A stretch of 64,000 nucleotides of DNA from Paguma larvata (lineage: Eukaryota; Chordata; Mammalia; Carnivora; Viverridae). Positions 1 through 10,430 of this stretch are shown piece after piece. The stretch's first letter is position 1; each line of letters begins with the position of its first letter. Position numbers and translations under genes: made by a program. Below the pieces are notes generated by a model. The model saw only the letters and a list, made by a program, of their open reading frames with translations. It did no database searches and was not told the origin of the DNA. Location of the stretch: contig CM057826.1 in assembly GCA_030068075.1 (NCBI GenBank), forward strand, positions 99,499,804 to 99,563,803, written 5' to 3'.

Positions 1-458
1 CAGAAGTCAGTTATAAAAAATCAATTGCCTATGTGTGTGTGTGCATCCACACATGTGCACATGCTTATCTTAAAAGACCTCAAAATTTTTTACAAAATCA
101 AATTTTATTATTTTACTTTTTTCAAAACGTATCATTCCATTTACCAACATATCTACTATGTATTTGTACATATATTCTTTTTAAGAATCCATGACACCAT
201 TATCACACCTAAACATGAATGGTTCCTTATTAGAAGATCAACATTCGAGTTTCCCTAATCGTCTAATAAATCACTTTATATTTTTAAAACCTCTAATAGC
301 TAAGAATAAGGTGGGTGAGAGGTTCCAGATTATATAATATGCTCACAAATTAGCTACTGAATCAAAATATTTCTCAGAGGAGTGGGTCCCCAAAAGGGGC
401 ATATTCCATGAACACAAGGAAGAAATAAAATAGATACTTGTGAGAGTCTGGCCTTTCT
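1..458. other. AT-rich sequence, possible old LINE debris
   Basis: No gene is seen. The stretch around 130-300 has T-rich text and a phrase about an 'accattatcacacctaa' segment that resembles antisense 3' UTR of old L1M elements; a similar phrase recurs near 11880-12000. The small open frame at 25-258 has no recognisable domain and is low-complexity F/Y/H-rich, so I treat it as chance. Confidence 0.35.
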
Positions 459-709
459 CTACCTGTTGCACTCTTTTATTTTTATTTTTTTAATGTTTAT
501 TTATTTTGGGGAGAGAGAGGGTGGAGGGTGGGGGAGGTAGGAGCAGAGAGAGAGGGAGAGACAAAATCCAAAGCAGACTCCAGACTCTGAGCTGTCAGCA
601 CAGACCCCTATGCAGGGCTCGAACTCACAAACCAGGAGATCACGACCTGAGCTAAAGTTGGACACTTAACTGACTGAGCCACCCAGGCGCTCCTACCTGT
701 TGCACTCTT
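459..709 (-). repeat. Can-SINE (tRNA-Lys derived), with 17-bp TSD
   Basis: In reverse complement it reads tRNA-like head (complement of 'gactgagccacccaggcg'), tRNA-unrelated body, CT-rich stretch and A/T tail. It is flanked by a perfect 17-bp direct repeat, 'ctacctgttgcactctt', at 459-475 and 693-709, so the SINE body is 476-692. Confidence 0.93.
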
Positions 710-868
710 ATTCATTTCTTCATGAACAGCTCAAACTTTACCTCTTCTCTTATCCTACTCTATTCATTCCACTAGGCAGAGTTACCTGTGTTTTCTGGTT
801 TCCCATATATCACTGTAGCTATCTTCAATATATAATTTACTCTGGCAGATAGTAACTTTTTGTTACAT

Positions 869-1432
869 AGGGTAGACAGAATTCTAAGATGACTACCAAG
901 AAGCCTCTTGTATGATTCCCTCCCATTCTGTGTAAGGACCTGTGAATGTGAGTAGGTGTTACTCCTTGATTATGTAACACTGTATGACAGAAGGAATTTT
1001 ACAGATGTCCAAATCGGTTCTTAAAACAATAATATTACCCTTTGACTGGACTGACATATCTGATCAGGTTAGCTATGAAAAGAGACAAAGTGTGAGAGGG
1101 ACCTGATGCAAGGGAGAATGCCAGCCTGGAGATGGAGGGGGCCATGTGGTAAGGAATGCCAGCAGCCTTTAGGATTGGGGACAAGCCCCTGGCTGACAAC
1201 CTGTAAGGAACTTGAGTCTTATAACCATAAGGGAAAGAATTCTGTCACAAGCACATGAGCTTGGCTTAAGATGCCAGCTCTAGACGAGAATGCAGCCCAC
1301 CCGAAACCATGATTTAGTCCAGGGAACCCACCTGTGCTGTACCCAGACTTCTGCCTGCAGAACTGTGAGCTAACAAAAGTGTACTGCTAAATTTATGCTT
1401 TGTTATACAGCGATACAAACTGATACATTATG
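869..1432 (+). repeat. ERVL-MaLR (MLT1-like) LTR, old
   Basis: It begins with 'gggtagacagaattctaag' (family style: tgtggtaggcagaataatg) and ends with text of the form 'ctgcagaactgtgagcta', then 'ctttgttatacagc' and 'actgatacatta', the usual 3' end of MLT1-type LTRs. No internal viral genes are attached. It is diverged, and the subfamily name is uncertain. Confidence 0.6.
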
Positions 1433-1439
1433 AATCTGT

Positions 1440-1612
1440 ATTTCCCTGTGAACTGTGATCTCTTGGAAGACAAGGACCACTTCTTAATTATCGATATAGG
1501 CCCCACTGAGCAAAGTACCTGACTTGGAGCAGTGGTCTAATAAGTGCTTATTAAACAAAAATTATAAATTAATCTTAAGCACTGCAGTTTGCAGCACCAT
1601 ACATAGAATTAC
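1440..1612 (+). repeat. L2/MIR-like 3' tail, site of the young L1 insertion
   Basis: The text 'aactgtgatctcttggaagacaagg' style followed by 'gtacctgacttgg' and 'taataagtgcttatta' resembles the end of L2 or MIR elements. The young L1 lies immediately downstream. Confidence 0.4.
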
Positions 1613-1628
1613 AAAAAAGGGTTCATTG
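1613..1628 (+). repeat. Target-site duplication, left copy (L1)
   Basis: The 16-bp sequence 'aaaaaagggttcattg' is repeated perfectly at 6842-6857 on the other side of the L1. A perfect TSD starting with A-rich sequence is the signature of target-primed reverse transcription at a T-rich endonuclease site. Confidence 0.95.
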
Positions 1629-1763
1629 GAGCCAGTGCGCAGACGCCCCACGCCAAGCCAACTCGGGTTCCTCTCACCCCAAACAAGAGACGGTGGGCCT
1701 CAGTCCCTCAGTTTTCCTTTCCAGGGCAACTTCAAGAAACAACCCATAACACATCCAGCCAAA
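1629..1763 (+). promoter_or_regulatory. L1 5' UTR remnant
   Basis: This is the last 135 bp before the ORF1 ATG. It holds several CpGs, unlike the AT-rich flank. It is too short to represent a full L1 promoter, and no Pol II start signal can be pointed to. The reading frame of ORF1 stays open through this stretch and back into host DNA to an ATG at 1524. Confidence 0.75.
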
Positions 1764-2657
1764 ATGACGAGACGGAAGAATTCTCCTCAAAAGAGTCTAC
1801 AAGAAGCAGTGACAGCTCAAGAATTAATGAAAAGAGATATAAGCAACATAACAGAACTTGAATATAGAATGTTAATCATAAAACTAATTGCTGGCCTTGA
1901 AAAAAGCTTAGATGAATGCAAGGGGTCCTACGAGGCAAAGTTCAAAGACCTTAAAAACGGTCAGGAAGAATTAAAGAAGACATTGGAAGAAATACAGGGG
2001 AAACTGGAAGCAACCACAGCACGGATTGAAGAGGTAGAGGAAAGAGTTAGTGCATTAGAAGACAAAATCATTGAAAAAGAGGAAGCAGATAAAAAGAGAG
2101 AGAAGCTGATCCAGGAACAGGAAAGGAGAATTCGAGAGCTGAGCGATGCAGTCAAAAGAAACAATATCCGTATCATAGGAGTTCCAGAGGAAGAAGAGAG
2201 AGAGAAAGGAGTCGAAGGGGTTCTGGAACAAATCATTGCTGAGAACTTCCTCAACATGAGAAAGGAAACGGGCATGGAAATCCAAGAGGCACAGAGAACT
2301 CCCCTCAGACGTAACTTGAATAGACCTTCTGCACGGCACATCATAGTGAAGCTGGCAAAATACAAAGATAGGGAGAGAATCCTGAAAGCAGCTAGGGACA
2401 AAAGAACCCTAACATACAAAGGGAGACCTATAAGGGTAGTAGCAGACTTATCTACGGAAACTTGGCAAGCCAGAAAGGAATGGCAGGACATCTTCAATGT
2501 GATGAGCAAGAAGGACATGCAACCAAGAATTCTGTATCCGGCTAGCCTGTCATTCAGAATAGAAGGAGAGATCAAGGTTTTTCCCAACAAACAAAAACTG
2601 AAAGAATTTATCACAAATAAGCCAGCACTGCAAGAGATCCTGAGGGGCATTCTATGA
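1764..2657 (+). CDS. LINE-1 ORF1 protein (RNA-binding chaperone), intact
   Basis: ORF1p binds L1 RNA as a trimer in cytoplasmic RNP granules and acts as a nucleic-acid chaperone during retrotransposition. The frame encodes 297 aa from the ATG at 1764 (start [10 protein letters not shown], preceded by 'ccaaa'). An in-frame ATG at 1524 would add 80 residues from host flank and 5' UTR; I reject it as the native start because its first part lies outside the element. Visible layout: basic N terminus, long coiled coil at about residues 40-130 (rich in E, K, L heptads, for example '[14 protein letters not shown]'), RRM from about 132 ('[12 protein letters not shown]'-type start, here '[12 protein letters not shown]'), and a C-terminal domain with '[18 protein letters not shown]' and '[12 protein letters not shown]'. 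The human protein is 338 aa, the difference lying mostly in the N-terminal and coiled-coil part. The stop codon overlaps the first possible ORF2 ATG (ATGA at 2654-2657). Confidence 0.95.
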   Translation: MTRRKNSPQKSLQEAVTAQELMKRDISNITELEYRMLIIKLIAGLEKSLDECKGSYEAKFKDLKNGQEELKKTLEEIQGKLEATTARIEEVEERVSALEDKIIEKEEADKKREKLIQEQERRIRELSDAVKRNNIRIIGVPEEEEREKGVEGVLEQIIAENFLNMRKETGMEIQEAQRTPLRRNLNRPSARHIIVKLAKYKDRERILKAARDKRTLTYKGRPIRVVADLSTETWQARKEWQDIFNVMSKKDMQPRILYPASLSFRIEGEIKVFPNKQKLKEFITNKPALQEILRGIL

Positions 2658-5600
2658 AAACAAGGAGGCAAAGAATACAAACTACCAGACACAGCCTTAC
2701 AAACATGAAACTTACAGATAATACAGTGACTGTAAGCCCATATTTTTCAATATTAACACTGAATGTAAATGGACTAAATGCGCCAATCAAAAGACAAAGG
2801 ATAACAGAATGGATTAAAAAACAAGACCCATCTATTTGCTGTCTTCAAGAAACTCATCTTAAACCTGAAGACACCTTCAGATTGAAAGTGAGGGGATGGA
2901 GAACTATCTACCATGCTACTGGAAGTCAGAAGAAAGCCGGAGTAGCCACACTTATATCAGACAAATTAGACTTTAAAATGAACGATGTAATAAGAGATGA
3001 GGAAGGACATTATATAATAGTCTCAGGGACCATCCAGCAGGAAGAGCTAACAATTGTAAATATCTACGCACCGAATTCAGGGGCACCCAAATTTGTAAAA
3101 CAACTAATTACAAACATTAGCAACCTCATCGATAAAAATGTCCTAATAGTAGGGGATCTCAACACTCCACTCTCAGCATTGGATAGATCAACAAAACAGA
3201 AAATCTCCGCAGAAACAATAGCCCTGAATGACACATTAGGACAGATGGGCCTCACAGACATCTTTAGGGTCCTTCATCCAGAAGCAAAGGAATTTACATT
3301 CTTCTCATCTGCACACGGTACATTTTCCAAGATAGACCACATTCTGGGGCACAGGGAAGCTCTGAATAAATATAAAAGAATTGAGATCATACCGTGTACA
3401 GTGTCAGACCACAATGCTTTGAAACTTGAAATCAACCACAGGAGAAAGCCTGGAAAATATCCAAGAACATGGCGGCTAAGAAATAACCTACTAAAAGATG
3501 ACTGGGTCAACCAAGCCATCAGAGAAGAAATTAAAAAATACATGGAAACAAATGAAAATGAAAATACAACAATCCAAACGCTCTGGGATGCAGCAAAGGC
3601 AGTCCTGAGAGGGAAATATATTGCAATCCAGGCCCATCTCAAGAAACAAGAAAAATCAATAACACAAATTCTAACAGCACGCCTAAAGGAACTAGAAGCA
3701 GATCAACTAAAACAACCCAAGCCCAGCAGAAAGAGAGAAATAACAAAGATCAGAGCTCAAATTAACCATATGGAGACAGAAAAGGTAGTGGAACAGATCA
3801 ATGAAACCAAAAGCTGGTTCTTTGAAAAAATAAACAAAATAGACAAACCTCTAGCCAGGCTTCTCAAAAAGAAAAGAGAGAGAACTCAAATAAATAAAAT
3901 CGTGAATGAAAAGGGAGAAATTACAACCAATCCCTCAGAGATACAAGCAATCATCAGAGAATACTATGAAAAATTATATGCCACCAAACTTGGCAATCTG
4001 GAAGAAATGGACAGCTTCCTAAATAGCCACACGCTACCAAAACTCAAACGGGAAGAAATAGAAAATTTGAACAGACCCATAACTAGTGAAGAAATAGAAT
4101 CAGTTATTAAAAACCTCCCAGCAAATAAAAGCCCTGGACCAGATGGCTTTCCTGCGGAATTTTACCAGACATTTAAAACAGAGTTAATTCCTATCCTCCT
4201 CAAGCTGTTCCAAAAAATTGAAACGGAAGGAAAACTCCCCGACTCATTCTATGAAGCCAGCATCACTTTGATTCCCAAACCAGATAGAGACCCAGCAAAG
4301 AAAGAAAATTACAGGCCAATATCCCTGATGAATATGGATGCAAAAATTCTCAACAAGATACTAGCAAATCGAATCCAACAGCATATAAAGAGAATTATCC
4401 ACCATGATCAAGTAGGATTCATCCCTGGGTTGCAGGGCTGGTTCAATATTCGCAAATCAATCAACGTGATACATCACATCAACAAAAGAAAAGATAAGAA
4501 CCATATGATCCTGTCAATAGATGCAGAAAAAGCATTTGACAAAATACAGCATCCTTTCTTAATAAAAACTCTCGAGAAAGTCGGGATAGAAGGAACATAC
4601 TTAAACATCATAAAAGCCATATATGAAAAACCCACAGCTCATATCATCCTCAATGGGGAAAAACTGAAAGACTTCCCCCTGAGATCAGGAACACGACAGG
4701 GGTGTCCACTCTCGCCACTGCTATTTAACATAGTGCTGGAAGTCTTAGCATCAGCAATCAGACAACAAAACAAAATAAAAGGCATCAAGATTGGCAAGGA
4801 GGAAGTCAAACTTTCACTTTTTGCAGATGACATGATACTTTACATGGAAAACCCGACAGAATCCACCAAAAGCCTACTAGAACTGATTCATGATTTCAGC
4901 AAAGTTGCAGGATACAAAATCAATGTACAGAAATCGGTGGCATTTCTATACACCAACAATGAAGCAGCAGAAAGAGAAATAAAGAAGCTAATCCCTTTCA
5001 CAATTGCACCAAAAACCATAAAATACTTAGGAATAAACCTAACCAAAGATGTGAAAGACCTCTACACTGAAAACTATAAAAAACTTATGAAGGAAATTGA
5101 GGAAGACACAAGGAAATGGAAAAACATCCCATGCTCATGGATTGGAAGAATAAATATCGTCAAAATGGCAATACTACCCAAAGCAATCTACACATTCAAT
5201 GCAATCCCAATCAAAATTGCACCAGCATTCTTCTCAAAGCTAGAGCAAACAATCCTAAAATTTGTATGGAACCACAAAAGACCTCGAATAGCCAAAATAA
5301 TACTGAAGAATAAAACCAAGGCGGGAGGCATCACAATCCCAGACTTTAACCTCTACTACAAAGCGGTGGTCATCAAGACTGTATGGTATTGGCACAAAAA
5401 CAGACGCATAGACCAATGGAATAGAATAGAAAACTTAGAAATGGACCCGCAAGTATATGGCCAACTAATCTTTGACAAAGCGGGAAAATGTATCCAATGG
5501 AAAAAAGACAGCCTTTTTAACAAATGGTGCTGGGAGAATTGGACAGCAACATGCAAAAGAATGAAACTAGACCACTTTCTTACACCACTCACAAAAATAA

Positions 5601-6628
5601 ATTCTAAATGGATAAAAGATCTGAATGTGAGGCAGGAAACCGTCAAAATCCTAGAGGAGAAAACAGGAAAAAGCCTCTTTGACCTAAGACGCACCAATTT
5701 CTTACTCGACACGTCTCCAAAGGCAAGAGAATTAAAAGCAAAGATGAACTATTGGGACCTCATCAAGATAAAAAGCTTCTGCACGGCAAAAGAAACAACC
5801 AACAAAACGAATAGGCAACCAACGGAATGGGAAAAGATCATCGCAAATGACATATCGGATAAAGGACTAATATCTAAAATTTATAAAGAACTTACCAAAC
5901 TCCAAACCCGAAAAACAAACAACCCAGTGAAGAAATGGGCGGAAGATATGAATAGACACTTCTCCAAAGGGGACATTCAGATGGCCAACAGACACATGAA
6001 ACGATGCTCAATGTCACTCAGCATCAGGGAAATACAAATCAAAACTACACTGAGATACCACCTCACACCAGTCAGAGTGGCTAAAATGAACAAATCAGGA
6101 AACTATAGATGCTGGCGAGGATGTGGAGAAGTAGGCACCCTCCTACACTGTTGGTGGGAATGCAAACTGGTGCAGCCACTCTGGAAAACGGTGTGGAGGT
6201 TCCTCAAAAAAATGAAAATAGAGCTACCCTATGACCCAGCAATAGCCCTGCTAGGAATCTACCCAAGAGACACAGGAATGCTGATGCATAGGAGCACGTG
6301 TACCCCAATGTTCATAGCAGCACTTTCGACAATAGCCAAATCATGGAAAGAGACCAAGTGCCCATCAACTGACGAATGGATAAAGAAGTTATGGTACTTA
6401 TATACAATGGACTACTACGTGGCAATGAGAAAAAATGAAATCTGGCCATGTGTAGCAAGATGGATGGAACTGGAGGGTATTATGTTAAGTGAAATAAGTC
6501 AGTCAGAAAAAGACAGATACCATATGTTTCCACGAATAGGTGGACTTTGTGAAACTAAGCAAAAACCAGGGGGAGGGGAAGAGGGGAAAGAAAAAAAAGA
6601 CACAGAGAGGGAGGGAGATAAAACATAA
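2654..6628 (+). CDS. LINE-1 ORF2 protein (endonuclease and reverse transcriptase), intact
   Basis: ORF2p nicks chromosomal DNA and copies L1 RNA in place. The longest frame is 1324 aa. The start may instead be the ATG at 2705 (1307 aa), which sits much closer to the endonuclease core, as in the human protein. The N-terminal APE-type endonuclease keeps its key residues: N in 'LNVNGLN', E in 'CCLQETHL', Y in 'VNIYAPN', D and N in 'VGDLNTP', and D-H in 'VSDHNAL'. The reverse transcriptase has '[14 protein letters not shown]', the first catalytic Asp in 'SIDAEKAFD' (codon 623 of the long frame) and 'LFADDMILY' (Asp 725-726). The Cys-rich end reads '[18 protein letters not shown]', the C-X3-C-X7-H-X4-C pattern. 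After the 'RIGG' motif where human ORF2p nearly ends, about 27 further residues, Lys/Glu/Gly-rich, follow before the stop. No frameshift or stop interrupts the frame. Confidence 0.96.
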   Translation: MKTRRQRIQTTRHSLTNMKLTDNTVTVSPYFSILTLNVNGLNAPIKRQRITEWIKKQDPSICCLQETHLKPEDTFRLKVRGWRTIYHATGSQKKAGVATLISDKLDFKMNDVIRDEEGHYIIVSGTIQQEELTIVNIYAPNSGAPKFVKQLITNISNLIDKNVLIVGDLNTPLSALDRSTKQKISAETIALNDTLGQMGLTDIFRVLHPEAKEFTFFSSAHGTFSKIDHILGHREALNKYKRIEIIPCTVSDHNALKLEINHRRKPGKYPRTWRLRNNLLKDDWVNQAIREEIKKYMETNENENTTIQTLWDAAKAVLRGKYIAIQAHLKKQEKSITQILTARLKELEADQLKQPKPSRKREITKIRAQINHMETEKVVEQINETKSWFFEKINKIDKPLARLLKKKRERTQINKIVNEKGEITTNPSEIQAIIREYYEKLYATKLGNLEEMDSFLNSHTLPKLKREEIENLNRPITSEEIESVIKNLPANKSPGPDGFPAEFYQTFKTELIPILLKLFQKIETEGKLPDSFYEASITLIPKPDRDPAKKENYRPISLMNMDAKILNKILANRIQQHIKRIIHHDQVGFIPGLQGWFNIRKSINVIHHINKRKDKNHMILSIDAEKAFDKIQHPFLIKTLEKVGIEGTYLNIIKAIYEKPTAHIILNGEKLKDFPLRSGTRQGCPLSPLLFNIVLEVLASAIRQQNKIKGIKIGKEEVKLSLFADDMILYMENPTESTKSLLELIHDFSKVAGYKINVQKSVAFLYTNNEAAEREIKKLIPFTIAPKTIKYLGINLTKDVKDLYTENYKKLMKEIEEDTRKWKNIPCSWIGRINIVKMAILPKAIYTFNAIPIKIAPAFFSKLEQTILKFVWNHKRPRIAKIILKNKTKAGGITIPDFNLYYKAVVIKTVWYWHKNRRIDQWNRIENLEMDPQVYGQLIFDKAGKCIQWKKDSLFNKWCWENWTATCKRMKLDHFLTPLTKINSKWIKDLNVRQETVKILEEKTGKSLFDLRRTNFLLDTSPKARELKAKMNYWDLIKIKSFCTAKETTNKTNRQPTEWEKIIANDISDKGLISKIYKELTKLQTRKTNNPVKKWAEDMNRHFSKGDIQMANRHMKRCSMSLSIREIQIKTTLRYHLTPVRVAKMNKSGNYRCWRGCGEVGTLLHCWWECKLVQPLWKTVWRFLKKMKIELPYDPAIALLGIYPRDTGMLMHRSTCTPMFIAALSTIAKSWKETKCPSTDEWIKKLWYLYTMDYYVAMRKNEIWPCVARWMELEGIMLSEISQSEKDRYHMFPRIGGLCETKQKPGGGEEGKEKKDTEREGDKT

Positions 6629-6783
6629 GAGACTCTCAAAGACTAAGAAAAAACTGAGGGTAAGGGGGATGAGGGAGGGGGGAGAGGGGGTGATGGGCAT
6701 TAAAAAGGGCACATGTTGGGATGAACACTGGGTGTTATATGTAAACCAATTTGAAAATAAACTATTATAACAAAAAAAAAAAA
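6629..6783 (+). other. L1 3' UTR, polyadenylation signal and first A run
   Basis: The 3' UTR is short and G-rich ('gagggagggg' style, 6660-6690). It then has the carnivore L1 ending 'gaaaataaactattataac' with an AATAAA signal, followed by 12 A's (6772-6783). This would be the normal end of the element. Confidence 0.8.
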
Positions 6784-6808
6784 TAATAAAATAAATCCTG
6801 AAAGTTGG
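6784..6808 (+). other. 25-bp segment between two A runs, candidate 3' transduction
   Basis: After the first A run, 25 bases (beginning 'taataaaataaatcc', ending 'aaagttgg') precede the final A tract. They contain AATAAA. They are inside the TSD, so they arrived with the L1 RNA. The simplest reading is read-through of the source element's own signal into its flank. An alternative is a tail mutation or template jump. Confidence 0.6.
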
Positions 6809-6850
<42 letters not shown>

Positions 6851-6857
6851 TTCATTG
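6809..6857 (+). repeat. Terminal poly(A) and right TSD copy
   Basis: A run of 39 uninterrupted A's (6809-6847) ends in the second copy of the 16-bp duplication (6842-6857). Confidence 0.93.
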
Positions 6858-9800
6858 TACTCGGTTTCATTAGGAGTTCTTCAAATGCCCACTAAGTGCT
6901 TAGCACCATCCCAAGCTCAAGTTCCTTCAAGGTAACATCCTTGATTCTCCTGGTTTTGAAAAATTATTGATGCAGACATAATTAATCATGGTTATCATAC
7001 TAACAGAGGTAAGAACTGATGGGGAGGTGAAAATAAAAGACAGAAAAAAGTCCAAAACTTATTTTGAGGAATAACTTTATGACACAGTCCTGATAGAACT
7101 TCTGATTAATCTCACTTTTTATCATAACTCAGGACAATTCATTGATCTTTGAGTTCAGTTTCCTAATTAAGAAGGAGATTAAATTATGTCTCTCCTAGCT
7201 ATGCGATTCTAGGTGGTCTATGGATTTCGTGTGTTCTCTCCGCCCCTGCTTACTATCTATATAACAAGATGTTCACGTTGTGACTTACAAGTTCAAGAAA
7301 TGGCAAAAGCCACAACCATCTACAGACTAACCCTCTTATTTTCTCCCCAGGGGTTAGCATTTCAAAATCTTTAAGGAACGAGAAGAAAACAGGCTCATAT
7401 TTTTAAAAACCTTCCAATATCTTAGCCTACATGTTTCAGAAAACAGCAAATAACTTTTTCACCCTGAAAAAGTTCAGGCATTATAATGTAACTGGAACAA
7501 TTCCAGTCTGAAAGTCTTGACATTTGACTATCTGGGCAGTAACAGAACAAGTACTCACAAGGAAAAGAAAATGACATGATGCTTCAAGTATGCTTTAAAG
7601 TCCTTCGTGCCACCCATTGTGGTGGGGTGGGGGTGAGGGAGCTTGCATGATGTAAGAAAGGGTATCTCGAGTGTGGATGAAGCCATTAAAAGTAAGCAAT
7701 ATCCAAGTAGCTTCGCGTGGGCCATCCTGTTTTAACCCAGAAAAGTAAAAAGCATCAGTAGCTAAGTTTGGTCCCCCTGACAAATGGAAAAACAACAACA
7801 ACAAAAAAACCTTTGAGAAAGGGACTTCTCATTCATTTAGCAACCAATTGTGTGCTAGGTACTGCTCTAAATGTGAAGGATACAGCCAGGAACCTGCCTG
7901 TGGAGCCCACAGTGTTAAGTGCATTAAGCAGAGGTCACTTCGACCAGGATTGTCCATTATATGCTGAATATGGAATGTAGAGATGGATTCTTAGTAAGCC
8001 TGATAAACTTTGAGCTTCATAGTTGCTTACTTTCATGGGCCCCTTCTAAGGTATAGTTTTCTTCCTCAGAAATTTGGGGCTCATCTGGATGCTTGGTGGG
8101 CTGCCTCAACTAGGTCACTGCCCTCTATATCCTGGGTCTCTAGACAACATCAATGGGCTGCTAGAAACCTGACTGCTTTTGCTGGCCCCTAGTGACACTG
8201 TATACTATGTGGGGCCTCTGAAAGTATCTGGAGTCCAAACGTGGGACCCAGGAGAAGATTCTAATTAAGATGCCTCTCCACTCTCTGCTCAGCACCCTCC
8301 AGGGGAAGGCTCCCCCAGGAGCATCTTGTGCTCTGCAAACCCTTTTCCCCTGTCCAGGACTACTAAGCTGAGCTGGGCCAGCTGCTGAGGCAATGGTCCA
8401 GTGACATCAAAGTTCTGAAGCCTCAAAGGGCTTTTCCTAGGACAGGAGGCACTTCCAGAGTAAGAAACTGTTTCCGCTGTGGCATGACCAACAAGTTCTG
8501 AAGCTGAAAGAACCTTTTCTAAACCATCAATAACGAAAAGCATATTTCTATCTACGATGCCAGAAGACAAAATTATTTTTCTCTCTACACAAAATGGTAC
8601 TATAAAACTTCTCCCATGTGAGGAAGGATCAAAGAGGATAAAACCAAAGAAGTAGGAAAGGATTTATTACATAGGTGGATCAACCAGCGAAGGTTTATCA
8701 GTAACCAAAATTGTTAAAACAGATTATAATAATGCTATTTTTCCATATGCTCCTTAAAATGTATAATTTGTTATGATTTCTTGCTTTCCTTTCAAATAGA
8801 TATATATTTTTGGATCTACTTTCCTATTCTCTTTCATAAACAGGGATCCATATTTGATAAGCTTCAGGCCTCATAAGAATCTGGATCTAGACTGACAGCT
8901 CCTTTCCCTTAAGAGGTGAGTAGGACAACGGACATGAAAAAAAAAAATCACTAATATCTTAGAAATCAATTGCCACAGTTTTTCTTCACTCCATTAAATC
9001 CTCGCCCTCTCATACTTGGTCTTGAGTCTATTAAAGACACTTAGAAGAGTCAAATGCCAATAAGGACTATTCAAAATGCATAAACACAAAAGACCTTCCT
9101 GAGCTGACCTCAGGGAAAAAATCAAGTCTCCATTCTGCCTTCCTAATGTGGAAGAAGGCAAATTTGTCTGGGTTGGTTTTCGGAAGGTGATTACTTCAGA
9201 AATGCGGAGTTCCAGAAACTGAAAAGCGTATCGTTTCGCGAGAACGTTTCTTTTAAAATTTGTTATTAATCCAGAGGCGGTCACTATTGAATGTCTTTGT
9301 AACAACACATCAACCGCTATTTTCCATCAATTCAGGAGGGAATGGCAAGGCCAAGAGCCAAGGAAGGGAAAAGAAATGACTGCCCATTTTGTTGCAACAA
9401 AACCAAAGGACTCTTGATTTATCAGTACATTTGGCACACTCTTTGGGAGGGGGCGGGTGGAGGGGGCCTCGGAGATGGGAATAAAGGGTTGTAAATTTTC
9501 TAAACGCAAGTCCTCTAAAGTAGGCCAATTGGTCAGCTGCAAACTTGGCAGGCATGATGAAGCATCTGTGCTGGGGCAGCTTCAGAACACGACGTCCTGG
9601 TTCACTCTGAGAGCAAAGGAAAGGGGAAGAAGGGCTCAACCCAGGACAGAGAGGGCTCGGCACAGACATGCAAGAGGCCAAGAGACAAAGCCAACACTGG
9701 GGAATAAATGCAACTTGGTTAGACTGCTTGGCCACAAAATTAAGAGAGAGAGAAAAAGAAATAGAGAGAAGGAAAGAAAAAACTATTAAAGCCCCCAAGA

Positions 9801-10221
9801 GAGATGCTGTGGTTCTGATGTTTACTTGAACGAAATTCTGGAAAATTCAGAGCTGTTGTGTGATTAATGATTAAGAGTAATCACTGGATGTTTTATGTAA
9901 CAGTAATGATGAAATTTTGCAAAAGTGCTTAGAAATAATGCTGAGTCTACAAACTTTGAAACGTAAAGATGCATGGCAGGAAGAGAAAAAGAATATTAAA
10001 AAAAAATACACTGTTAGGCCCAAATTTAATAAGGACCTGCAAGGGCTTTTTGAACCCTTATTTACAGTGCATATCGTTTCAATAATTACTCAGCTGCTAG
10101 TGAATAAACTAATAATGTATAATATATACAAATAGCTTAAAATATTTGGCATACTGGAATATGCAGCCTTCTCAGACAGTTTCAAAAGATTTAAGAAAGT
10201 AAACTCAACACTTCAAATTCA
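6858..10221. other. No recognised gene; mostly unassigned sequence
   Basis: I see no exon-like or repeat-family match over most of this 3.4 kb. Around 7828-7960 the text ('cattcatttagcaacc', 'gtgctaggtactgctctaa') resembles a common ancient mammalian repeat motif. Around 9180-9560 the sequence is somewhat richer in CpG than its surroundings, including 'tcgtttcgcgagaacg' at about 9229. The antisense frame of 162 codons at 9310-9798 has no domain I recognise and is Ser/Leu/Pro-rich; I do not call it a gene. Confidence 0.5.
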
Positions 10222-10430
10222 GGGGCTCCTGGTTGGCTCAGTCTGTTGGGCATCCAACTTTGGCTCAGGTCATGATCTCATAGTCCATGAGTTCGAGCCC
10301 CCCATGTCCGGCTCTGTGCTGTCAGCTCAGAACCTGGAGCCTGCTTCAGATCCTGTGTCTCCCTCTCTCTCTGCCCCTCCCCCACTCATGCTCTGTCTCT
10401 GTCTCAAAAATAAATAAATGTTAAAAAAAA
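10222..10430 (+). repeat. Can-SINE
   Basis: A complete felid-type copy: head 'ggctcctggttggctcag', B-box-like 'gagttcgagcc', CT-rich stretch and 'aataaataaatg' tail. The flanks 'acttcaaattca' and 'acttcaagttca' form an imperfect TSD. Confidence 0.92.

Larger units (their letters stand above)
1629..6841 (+). mobile_element. Young LINE-1 retrotransposon, coding regions intact, 5' UTR mostly missing
   Basis: The element is about 5.2 kb. In order it has a 135-bp 5' UTR remnant, ORF1, ORF2, a short 3' UTR rich in purines, a 12-A run, a 25-bp extra segment, and a terminal A run that merges with the right TSD. Both proteins read without stops or frameshifts. The TSD is perfect and the terminal A tract has no interruptions, which is expected of a recent insertion because such tails decay fast. 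Complete L1 elements in mammals carry a 5' UTR promoter of many hundreds of bases; here only the last part is present, so I infer truncation on insertion rather than later deletion, because the 5' end abuts the TSD directly. Confidence 0.95.

Noticed and set aside
1524..1763. Upstream ATG as the native ORF1 start
   Set aside because: The first 35 codons are host flank outside the TSD; the L1 start at 1764 matches the family.
1961..2692. Long minus-strand frame opposite ORF1 (243 codons)
   Set aside because: It is the reverse shadow of the ORF1 coding sequence and is Ser/Leu-rich with no domain. The minus frames opposite ORF2 are rejected for the same reason.
9310..9798. 162-codon minus frame with a hydrophobic start like a signal peptide
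   Set aside because: No homology I recognise and no supporting splice or promoter context; the hydrophobic start comes from a T-rich complement of a GA-rich stretch.
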